Of a stretch of DNA of 64,000 nt, positions 56,809-64,000 are shown in pieces. The translations under genes were made by a program, and so were the position numbers. Source of the DNA: Hirschia baltica ATCC 49814 (lineage in GTDB: Bacteria; Pseudomonadota; Alphaproteobacteria; Caulobacterales; Hyphomonadaceae); the NCBI RefSeq assembly GCF_000023785.1, contig NC_012982.1, positions 1,116,001 to 1,180,000 of the forward strand, in the 5' to 3' direction. Numbering within the stretch: the stretch's first letter is position 1; each line of letters begins with the position of its first letter. Below the pieces are notes generated by a model. It ran no database searches and was not told the origin of the DNA. It saw only the letters and a program-made list of their open reading frames with translations.

Positions 56809-57765
56809 TTATTTATTGTTTAATTCTAATTCAGCAAGAAAATGATCAGATTCGAGTGCTGCCATGCATCCCATTCCAGCAGCGGTGACGGCTTGGCGGA
56901 ATTTGTCATCTGTTACGTCTCCAGCAGCATAAACGCCGGGGACGGATGTTTTGGACGAATCAGGGGCTGTGATGAGATAGCCGCCTTGTTTCATCTCAAG
57001 TTGGCCGTCAAATAGGGATGTTGCCGGTGCGTGACCAATGGCGATGAATACACCATGGGCTTCACGGTCTATGATTTCACCTGTTTTGACATTTTTCAGT
57101 TTTACACCTGTGACGCCAAGTGGGTTTTCATCACCGACAACTTCTTCAAGTTGGTGATCCCAGACAACTTCCACTTTCTCATGATTGAGCAAGCGCTCTT
57201 GTAGGATGCGCTCTGCACGTAGGCTATCACGGCGGTGAACCAATGTGACTTTGGATGCAAAATTGGTGAGGAAGAGTGCTTCTTCAACCGCTGTGTTCCC
57301 GCCGCCAACAACAATGACTTCTTTGCCGCGATAGAAGAAACCATCACATGTGGCACATGCAGATACACCAAATCCTTGAAATTTCTTTTCAGAATCAAGG
57401 CCAAGCCATTTAGCTTGTGCACCTGTAGAAATGATCAATGCATCACATGTGTATGTTGTTCCGCTTTCACCAATCAGTGTGAAAGGTCGGTTGTTCAGGT
57501 CAACTGATTTGATGTGATCTTCGACAATCTCAGTCCCGACATGTTCAGCTTGCCCTTTCATTTGCTCCATCAGCCATGGGCCTTGAATGGTTTCAGCAAA
57601 ACCAGGGTAGTTTTCAACTTCGGTTGTGATTGTTAGCTGACCGCCAGGCTGCATACCTGCAATTAGCATAGGTTTACGCATTGCGCGCGCAGCATAGATC
57701 GCAGCTGTATATCCTGCAGGGCCTGATCCAAGGATGATCAGTGAACGGTGCTCGGTATTGCTCAT
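56809..57765 (-). CDS. trxB: Thioredoxin reductase
   Basis: NADPH-dependent flavoenzyme that keeps thioredoxin reduced. 318 residues from the ATG at 57765, with CAGGAGCG eight bases upstream: FAD motif IILGSGPAGYTAAIYAARA, redox-active CATC in VSACATCDGFFYRGKEV, NADPH motif VVGGGNTAVEEA and C-terminal GVYAAGDVTDDKFRQAVTAAG. The longer frame from 57819 lacks family sequence. Confidence 0.97.
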   Translation of the reverse strand: MSNTEHRSLIILGSGPAGYTAAIYAARAMRKPMLIAGMQPGGQLTITTEVENYPGFAETIQGPWLMEQMKGQAEHVGTEIVEDHIKSVDLNNRPFTLIGESGTTYTCDALIISTGAQAKWLGLDSEKKFQGFGVSACATCDGFFYRGKEVIVVGGGNTAVEEALFLTNFASKVTLVHRRDSLRAERILQERLLNHEKVEVVWDHQLEEVVGDENPLGVTGVKLKNVKTGEIIDREAHGVFIAIGHAPATSLFDGQLEMKQGGYLITAPDSSKTSVPGVYAAGDVTDDKFRQAVTAAGMGCMAALESDHFLAELELNNK

Positions 57766-57965
57766 TTGGTTCGCTCCTGCGGGGCATTTGGAATCGTCGC
57801 CAACAGGGCGCCAAAACATAGTAAATTTAGATCAACGGATTTAGGGGGAGTAGAGCCAGATTGCAAGTCACACAGCCATCAATACTGTATATCAATTCTA
57901 ATGTGATCATACGCGATGCAATGTGACGTAAATGTCGTTTTGCTATCGAGAAATTACAATGGTTT

Positions 57966-58952
57966 TTAAGTGTGAGTGTGCTCTGAGTGTGCAGTTTGTG
58001 TGCAATCTGTGTCGTTTTCAGATTGACTGAGCTCAATTGTAACATGGTTCATATGATGATGCTCCGTCAGCCGTGTTTTAATAGCTTGAAGCGTGGTCGC
58101 TGTGTCGACGTCATCTTGAATGCAGACATTCATGGTCACCAACTTATCAGACCCAGTTAGCGTCCATGCGTGGATGTGGTGGACGCTTTGTAAGCCTTCA
58201 ATATTGGCGAGTAGATCACTGACCAATTTTTGTTTATCGAAATTTTCTGGTGCACCTTCCAGAAGAATATGACCTGAGCGTTTGATCACGCGAATGCCGC
58301 CATAGCCAATGATGACTGCGACAATCATGGATAAGATTGGGTCGATGGGTGTCCAGCCGGTATAGATGATGACAATCGCCGCAATAATGGCAACGATCGA
58401 TCCCAGCATATCGCCGGCGACATGCCATAGAGCGCCTTCAAGGTTTACATCACCATGTGAATGATCATCACCGCCATGCAGAATGAAGAAGGCGATAATA
58501 TTCACGATCAGGCCAATAATGGCGACGCCAAGTAATATATCTGACTGGATAGGAGCAGGAGCCATAAAGCGTTGAATAGCTTCTAAGACGATCCAACCTG
58601 CAAGTAGAACCAGCGTGAGACCATTGGCAAAAGCGGCGAGAATGCGAAACCGGCCAAAGCCAAAACTACGCTTTGCATCAGATGGCTTCGCGGCCAACCA
58701 GAAACCAACCCAAGCAAGCAATAGGCTGGCAGAATCGGTGAGCATATGTGCGGCATCAGCCAGCAATGCTAAAGAACCAGAAATTACACCGCCAATAATT
58801 TCAGCAATCATGAATGATGCTGTTAGCGCGCATGCCCAAGCTATACGGCTTTGAGAGGCGTGTGCAGCGTGATCATGGTCGTGACCGTGATCATGGTCGT
58901 GACCGTGATCATGCTTGTCGTGGTGATGATGGTCAGTGTGGCTATCTGTCAT
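57966..58952 (-). CDS. Cation diffusion facilitator (zinc/cobalt exporter)
   Basis: 328 residues with six membrane spans. The transport-site motif HMLTDSASLLLAWVG and DPILSMIVAVIIGYG are present (H and D ligands). N-terminal 30 residues are almost all His/Asp/Gly (HHHHDKHDHGHD) and the end is also His-rich (SEHTHT), typical of metal-binding tails. The His tract is encoded by two perfect 18-bp DNA repeats (58871-58906). Likely CzcD/DmeF-like; metal not decidable from sequence. Confidence 0.93.
   Translation of the reverse strand: MTDSHTDHHHHDKHDHGHDHDHGHDHDHAAHASQSRIAWACALTASFMIAEIIGGVISGSLALLADAAHMLTDSASLLLAWVGFWLAAKPSDAKRSFGFGRFRILAAFANGLTLVLLAGWIVLEAIQRFMAPAPIQSDILLGVAIIGLIVNIIAFFILHGGDDHSHGDVNLEGALWHVAGDMLGSIVAIIAAIVIIYTGWTPIDPILSMIVAVIIGYGGIRVIKRSGHILLEGAPENFDKQKLVSDLLANIEGLQSVHHIHAWTLTGSDKLVTMNVCIQDDVDTATTLQAIKTRLTEHHHMNHVTIELSQSENDTDCTQTAHSEHTHT
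58871..58906. repeat. 18-bp tandem repeat encoding the His tract
   Basis: GATCATGGTCGTGACCGT occurs twice exactly, in frame within the exporter gene; each copy encodes six residues of the His/Asp/Gly tail. Confidence 0.9.
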
Positions 58953-59049
58953 TGCATTTGTGTATTATATCTTGGACGAAATGAAAACCCTAATAATTAC
59001 AATGTATTATAATGTTATATCATCACAATACAGGCTTGTTATGCCTATT

Positions 59050-60087
59050 TTATTTTGGTTTGGGGTGTTTTTCCAATAGCCGTTTTATAATTTCATCTGC
59101 GGCACGGTCGATTTCTCTGACTGGCTCTGTGGGCCAATGTTCAACTTTGCCTTCATACCAGCGCGCAATGCCTTGTTTGGTAAAGCTTTGATGGAGGCGG
59201 TCAAATTTGGCAGATTTTCCAACAAGCTTTAGAAGATAGACAGGTTTTCCAAACCAAGCGGCTTCAGAAATCATATTCGCTGAATCTTCGGTGACGAAGA
59301 TTAGGTCAGACATTGAGAGGAAAGCCAAATAAGGATTGGGGCCATCGGTTGTTTCTGATTCCCAGAAGCGTGCACCAACTTCTTCAGCCATATTGCGAAA
59401 GCGGATGCGCGCATGTTCGGGGGTGCGGCGAGAGACCGTAATCCACATACGGATGCCTTGCGCCGCTAAACCGCGTAATTCTTGTTCTAATTCTTTGGCG
59501 CGCGTTTCAGATAATGTGTGGGTTTTGGAAGTGCCGCCAATGATGACAGCAGCTTTGCGTCCCGGCTCAGCGATCAAATCACCAAAATTGAGCGCGGCTT
59601 GTTCTAGGTCTCCCATCGAGAAATGGGCAGGTGCGCCAATCGTTGAAAGCACATTGGAGCCTTCAAGCTGATCATGTTCAGGTGGGATCACAAGATCAAA
59701 GTGAGACGGGTTTACTTTAGGGTCTTGAGTTTGGACAACTAGCGTTTTGCCATTTGACCATTTTTTGACACGCATCGAATAGGGCACAGACCGACGACCA
59801 GACCCAATCCAGATATCAGGCCATGGCGCTTTAAGCTGGTCTCTTTGTGGTTTGGGCAAGGCTGCTAAAGGCGCAAGCCACAATTGGGGCGGCAACCAAA
59901 GCTGAGGTGCTTTAGGTGATATGCGAACTGGTTCAGACTTGTGGGCTGTTGATCTGATATGAGAGATGTTTGCCCATCTGTGCAATTCACCCAATGCTTG
60001 CGCAATGGCGACTGCTTGACGTTCAATTCCTGCGCGCCCATCGGAAACAACCCAGATAGACGGTCCGACAGCCGCGCTGGAAATCAT
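59050..60087 (-). CDS. ELM1/GtrOC1-family protein (DUF1022)
   Basis: 345 residues from the ATG at 60087. The pattern WVVSDGRAGIERQAVAIAQAL at the start (in part), VIPPEHDQLEGSNVL and FVTEDSANMISEAAWFGKPVYLL are those of the mitochondrial fission ELM1 family, which has a glycosyltransferase-like fold. In bacteria, it is probably a nucleotide-sugar transferase; function unproven. Starts four bases after the greA stop, so it is co-translated with greA. Confidence 0.9.
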   Translation of the reverse strand: MISSAAVGPSIWVVSDGRAGIERQAVAIAQALGELHRWANISHIRSTAHKSEPVRISPKAPQLWLPPQLWLAPLAALPKPQRDQLKAPWPDIWIGSGRRSVPYSMRVKKWSNGKTLVVQTQDPKVNPSHFDLVIPPEHDQLEGSNVLSTIGAPAHFSMGDLEQAALNFGDLIAEPGRKAAVIIGGTSKTHTLSETRAKELEQELRGLAAQGIRMWITVSRRTPEHARIRFRNMAEEVGARFWESETTDGPNPYLAFLSMSDLIFVTEDSANMISEAAWFGKPVYLLKLVGKSAKFDRLHQSFTKQGIARWYEGKVEHWPTEPVREIDRAADEIIKRLLEKHPKPK

Positions 60088-60091
60088 GGCT

Positions 60092-60565
60092 TTAGATCCA
60101 TTTAACGTCGAGAATTTCGTAAGTCTTGGCACCGCCAGGTGCGCTTACTTCTGCGATGTCACCTTCTTCTTTACCTATCATGGCACGCGCCAGAGGAGAG
60201 GAAAGCGAGATTTTACCATCTGCAATATTGGCTTCGTCTTCACCAACGATTTTGTAAGTCGCTTCTTCTTCGGTGTCTTCATCGACAACTGTTACCGTGG
60301 CACCAAATTTGATGTTGTCACCAGATAATTTGGACGTGTCGATAACTTGAGCGCGCGCGAGCTTACTGTCCAGCTCGATAATACGGCCTTCAATGTGGCT
60401 CTGGCTTTCTTTTGCCGCGTGATATTCAGCATTCTCAGATAAGTCACCATGTTCGCGTGCGACCGCAATCGCCTGAATCACTTCAGGGCGCGCGACTGTT
60501 TTCAAATGCTTAAGTTCATCTTCCAAGGCCTGATGGCCTTGGGCTGTCATAGGAATGCGTTGCAT
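60092..60565 (-). CDS. greA: Transcription elongation factor GreA
   Basis: 157 residues. The N-terminal coiled coil that reaches into the RNA polymerase channel ends at the acidic tip region (ENAEYHAAK), and the C-terminal FKBP-like domain closes with [18 protein letters not shown]. Restarts stalled polymerase by stimulating transcript cleavage. Second gene behind carB; ELM1 follows directly. Confidence 0.96.
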   Translation of the reverse strand: MQRIPMTAQGHQALEDELKHLKTVARPEVIQAIAVAREHGDLSENAEYHAAKESQSHIEGRIIELDSKLARAQVIDTSKLSGDNIKFGATVTVVDEDTEEEATYKIVGEDEANIADGKISLSSPLARAMIGKEEGDIAEVSAPGGAKTYEILDVKWI

Positions 60566-60620
60566 TAGTTAGATACCGTTATTGAAACTTTACGAAAGGT
60601 CGACCGAACTTTCGCTAAGG

Positions 60621-63600
60621 TCAAGAGTAGGATTGAAGTGAGGCAGCTTCAAGGGGGCGTTCTTTAAGAACACGAATTGCCCTAACTGCTGCATGCCCAC
60701 CAGAAATAGTTGTATAATAGGGTACGCCCTTAATAAGAGCTGTGCGTCGGATGGATGCAGAATCAAGCATGGATTGTGCACCTTCCGTCGTATTGATCAC
60801 AAGCTGAACTTTTCCGTCAGAAATTTTATCCACGATGTGTGGACGCCCTTCTAGAACTTTATTCACGACGCTGACATCTATGCCTTCTTCTTGCATATCA
60901 CGGGCTGTGCCGGATGTTGCAATAATTGAAAAGCCTAAATCTATCAGCTGTTTAGCTGTTTCGATCGCTGCTGCTTTGTCATTCTTTTTCACAGAGATGA
61001 AGCAAGTTCCGCTTTGTGGAAGATCGTGACCAGCACCGATTTGAGATTTCAGGAATGCTGCATCAAATGTCTCAGCAATCCCCATAACTTCACCGGTTGA
61101 GCGCATTTCAGGACCAAGTGCCGGGTCGACGCCAGTGAAGCGCGCGAATGGGAATACGGCTTCCTTTACGGCAATGCGAGGTGGTGTAATTGGTCCATCG
61201 CCTAGTCCAAATTGGGCTAGTTTTTCTTCTGCCATTACTTTTGCAGCGATAGAAGCAAGGGGTTTACCCACAGCTTTTGCGACAAAAGGAACCGTTCTGG
61301 ATGCACGTGGATTGGCTTCAAGGACGAATATTTCATCATCTTTGACGGCAAATTGCACATTCATAAGACCTTTTACATTCAGCGCGCTGGCCAAAACGCG
61401 AGCTTGACGGGCTAACTCATCCTGAATTGGCTGGGAAAGCGAGTATGGCGGAATGGAACAGGCCGAATCACCTGAGTGCACACCTGCTTCTTCAATGTGC
61501 TGCATAATACCGGCAACGTGGGTGGTTTCACCATCGCAAATGGCGTCGACATCGACTTCGATTGCATCAGATAAATAACGGTCGACTAGGAGGTTTCCGC
61601 CTTCAGACGCCACAATGGCTTTTGCGCCATAGTCTTTAAGGTCGGTAATATCGTGGGCGATTTCCATCGCGCGTCCACCCAAGACATTGGAAGGGCGTAC
61701 CATGACTGGATAACCAACACGCTCTGCAATGGCGAGGGCTTCTTCAACTGTCGTTGCGATGCCTGATGGTGCTTGCTTTAAGCCAATTTCATCAAGCAAA
61801 ATTGAGAAACGCTTACGGTCTTCAGCAAGGTCAATCGCGTCAGGTGATGTTCCAAGGATAGGAACTTTCATCTCATTTAGTCCAGGCGCCAATTTTAGGG
61901 GTGTTTGACCACCAAACTGGACGATCACACCTGCAAATTCACCGGTTGATTGCTCGATGTGGCAAATCTCGGACACGTCTTCGAGAGTGAGTGGTTCAAA
62001 GTAGAGGCGGTCTGATGTGTCATAGTCTGTCGACACTGTTTCAGGATTACAATTGACCATAATGCTTTCAATGCCCAGATCTTCCATGGCGAAAGCAGCG
62101 TGACAGCAACAATAGTCAAATTCGATACCTTGCCCGATACGGTTTGGGCCACCGCCAAGGATCATGGCTTTTTTGCGTGTTGATGGCAGGGCTTCACATT
62201 CAGCTGGAAGCAGTGTGCCATCCTCATTCATCATACCTGTTTCATAGGTTGAGTAGAGGTAAGGGGTTTTAGCGGCAAATTCAGCAGCACATGTATCAAT
62301 ACGTTTATAGACTGGGCGCACACCCAGAGAATGGCGATAAGCGCGCACGTCTGTTTCTGATTTGCCAGTCAGCATACCAAGGCGTTCATCGGAGAAGCCT
62401 TTGGATTTGATCAACGTCATATCAGCGGCATTTGTTGGCAGACCATCGCGGCGGATGTTCTTTTCAGTTTCGATAAGGTCGGCAATCTGGCGCAGGAACC
62501 ATAAATCAACGCCGGACGCTTTGGCGGCATCTTCCACTGAAAGACCGTTACGGATGGATTGCGCGATCACGAGCAGGCGCTTGTTTGTTGGTTGGCTACA
62601 AGCAGCCAGCATGACATTGCGGTCATCACCTTTGCCAAGGCGTTTGATCTCAACTTCGTTGAGGCCACAAAAGCCTGTTTCCAATGAACGTAGGGCTTTT
62701 TGGAAGCTTTCTTGGAATGTCCGGCCAATGGCCATGGCTTCACCAACGGATTTCATGCTTGTTGAAAGCATTTCGTCTGCGCCTTTGTATTTCTCAAAAG
62801 CAAAGCGCGGAATTTTTGTGACGACATAATCGATTGTTGGTTCAAATGATGCTGGTGTGACGCCAGTAATGTCATTGTCGAGTTCATCTAGCGTGTAACC
62901 AACGGCTAGTTTGGCAGCAACTTTTGCAATCGGGAAACCTGTAGCTTTAGAAGCGAGGGCTGAAGAACGGCTTACACGTGGGTTCATCTCGATGACAACA
63001 AGGCGACCTGTTTCTGGGTGAACAGCGAATTGTACGTTTGAACCACCCGTTTCAACACCGATTTCACGCAGAACTGCAATCGAAGCATTCCGCATGATTT
63101 GGTATTCTTTGTCTGTCAGAGTGAGGGCTGGGGCAACAGTGATCGAATCACCGGTGTGCACACCCATTGGGTCAATGTTTTCGATAGAACAGATAATGAT
63201 ACAATTGTCCGCAGTGTCGCGAACAACTTCCATCTCATATTCTTTCCAACCAAGAAGACTTTCATCAATCAGGATCTGGCCTGTTGGGGAAGCTTCCATA
63301 CCTGAGCGACAGAAGTGCTCGTATTCTTCGCGGTTGTTGGCAACACCGCCGCCTGTACCACCCAAGGTGAAGGCAGGGCGAATAATGGCTGGAAGACCAA
63401 TCTCATCCAGTGCATCAAAACATTCTTTAAGGCCGCCTAAAATGTCTTTACCTGTTTCATTGCCATTTGCATCAACTGTCTTAGGTGCGGAAACGATAAC
63501 GGATTTAGGGTTTTCAAGGCCAATATTGTTCATCGCGACTTGGAATTTTTCGCGGTCTTCAGCTTTTTCGATGGCATCTGCTTTGGCACCGATCAGCTCG

Positions 63601-63938
63601 ACATTGTATTTTTCAAGTGTGCCGTCTTTATCAAGTGCTAGGGCTGTGTTGAGTGCTGTCTGTCCGCCCATTGTTGGCAAAACTGCATCTGGGCGCTCTA
63701 TGGCGATTATTTTAGCGACGAATTCAGGGGTGATGGGCTCTATATATGTGGCATCCGCAAGTTCTGGGTCTGTCATGATTGTTGCGGGGTTGGAGTTTAC
63801 CAGAATGATCCGGTAGCCTTCTTCTTTAAGAGCTTTGATGGCCTGAACACCGGAATAATCAAATTCACAAGCCTGCCCAATAACGATTGGGCCTGCGCCG
63901 ATAACTAGGATGGATTTAATATCGGTACGTTTAGGCAT
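60621..63938 (-). CDS. carB: Carbamoyl-phosphate synthase large subunit
   Basis: Makes carbamoyl phosphate for arginine and pyrimidines with the CarA glutaminase (not in this window). 1105 residues in the usual order: first ATP-grasp half (about 1-400, [19 protein letters not shown]), oligomerisation domain, second ATP-grasp half (from about 553, [19 protein letters not shown]), and the MGS allosteric domain at the C-terminus ([21 protein letters not shown] in part). Complete. Confidence 0.98.
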   Translation of the reverse strand: MPKRTDIKSILVIGAGPIVIGQACEFDYSGVQAIKALKEEGYRIILVNSNPATIMTDPELADATYIEPITPEFVAKIIAIERPDAVLPTMGGQTALNTALALDKDGTLEKYNVELIGAKADAIEKAEDREKFQVAMNNIGLENPKSVIVSAPKTVDANGNETGKDILGGLKECFDALDEIGLPAIIRPAFTLGGTGGGVANNREEYEHFCRSGMEASPTGQILIDESLLGWKEYEMEVVRDTADNCIIICSIENIDPMGVHTGDSITVAPALTLTDKEYQIMRNASIAVLREIGVETGGSNVQFAVHPETGRLVVIEMNPRVSRSSALASKATGFPIAKVAAKLAVGYTLDELDNDITGVTPASFEPTIDYVVTKIPRFAFEKYKGADEMLSTSMKSVGEAMAIGRTFQESFQKALRSLETGFCGLNEVEIKRLGKGDDRNVMLAACSQPTNKRLLVIAQSIRNGLSVEDAAKASGVDLWFLRQIADLIETEKNIRRDGLPTNAADMTLIKSKGFSDERLGMLTGKSETDVRAYRHSLGVRPVYKRIDTCAAEFAAKTPYLYSTYETGMMNEDGTLLPAECEALPSTRKKAMILGGGPNRIGQGIEFDYCCCHAAFAMEDLGIESIMVNCNPETVSTDYDTSDRLYFEPLTLEDVSEICHIEQSTGEFAGVIVQFGGQTPLKLAPGLNEMKVPILGTSPDAIDLAEDRKRFSILLDEIGLKQAPSGIATTVEEALAIAERVGYPVMVRPSNVLGGRAMEIAHDITDLKDYGAKAIVASEGGNLLVDRYLSDAIEVDVDAICDGETTHVAGIMQHIEEAGVHSGDSACSIPPYSLSQPIQDELARQARVLASALNVKGLMNVQFAVKDDEIFVLEANPRASRTVPFVAKAVGKPLASIAAKVMAEEKLAQFGLGDGPITPPRIAVKEAVFPFARFTGVDPALGPEMRSTGEVMGIAETFDAAFLKSQIGAGHDLPQSGTCFISVKKNDKAAAIETAKQLIDLGFSIIATSGTARDMQEEGIDVSVVNKVLEGRPHIVDKISDGKVQLVINTTEGAQSMLDSASIRRTALIKGVPYYTTISGGHAAVRAIRVLKERPLEAASLQSYS

Positions 63939-64000
63939 GGAGGTCGGTCCTTGGGGTCTTTTCGGCGCACTACAAAATAAATGCTCTCACACAAGCCTAG

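Noticed and set aside
60593-60614. CGAAAG/CTTTCG hairpin between carB and greA
   Set aside because: Six-base stem with no clear U run; greA may be read through from carB.

Overview
This 64 kb window reads as chromosome of an alphaproteobacterium of the Caulobacterales/Maricaulales (Hyphomonadaceae-like) type with moderate, mid-40s to about 50 percent GC. The grounds are a CcrM-type GANTC adenine methyltransferase, the split F0 gene set atpI-B-E-F'-F, the mutY / DUF721 / DsbA-like / smc cluster, a split glycine decarboxylase (gcvPA + gcvPB), an ETF-QO / TPR / ispE / polyprenyl synthase neighbourhood, an ELM1-family protein after greA, and NtrY-free small receiver proteins. The genus assignment is inference; no rRNA or tRNA gene was found.

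Layout. 1-5 kb: small membrane protein, TauE/SafE permease, ispH, a lipoprotein and argS. 5.1-10.2 kb: a tandem glycine riboswitch followed by gcvT-gcvH-gcvPA-(unknown ORF)-gcvPB, closed by a terminator. 10.8-13.5 kb: F0 ATP synthase operon on the minus strand. 13.7-20.7 kb: smc, DsbA-like lipoprotein, DUF721 protein, divergent mutY and an M23 peptidase lipoprotein. 20.7-25.0 kb: VOC protein, ccrM with a GANTC-rich promoter, a PA0069-type radical SAM protein and two coupled glycosyltransferases of the TIGR04282/04283 type. 25.3-37.8 kb: hybrid histidine kinase, UDG-family protein, ETF-QO, two TPR lipoproteins, ispE, a MraY/WecA-like transferase, polyprenyl diphosphate synthase, DUF2007 and a TrmN6-like methyltransferase. 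This last block looks like a housekeeping isoprenoid/lipid-carrier and respiration neighbourhood.

37.8-44.5 kb is the accessory part: three unlisted-size microproteins, a serine hydrolase, a divergent nfsB / HxlR pair, a DUF1080 lipoprotein, then about 0.8 kb of non-coding DNA packed with palindromic repeats and the remains of an Rhs toxin locus. There, two Rhs core ends share an exact 30-bp repeat and bracket an orphan toxin tip and a probable immunity gene. 44.5-53.8 kb: uvrC, two tandem receiver proteins, aspartate aminotransferase, YjdM, thioesterase, LysE exporter, a DGPF/YCII protein with its ECF42-like sigma factor, a VOC protein and dps behind a perfect TTTAGAA-N3-TTCTAAA palindrome.

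53.8-64 kb: HTH + DUF2975 pair, a lipoprotein, two tandem homologous small RNA candidates on the minus strand (C-rich loop, each with its own promoter and terminator), a LysR regulator, trxB, a CDF metal exporter with a repeat-encoded His tract, ELM1, greA and carB. The strongest candidates for something undescribed are the duplicated small RNA, the orphan Rhs tip/immunity cassette with its recombination repeat, and the ORF spliced by start-stop overlaps between gcvPA and gcvPB.
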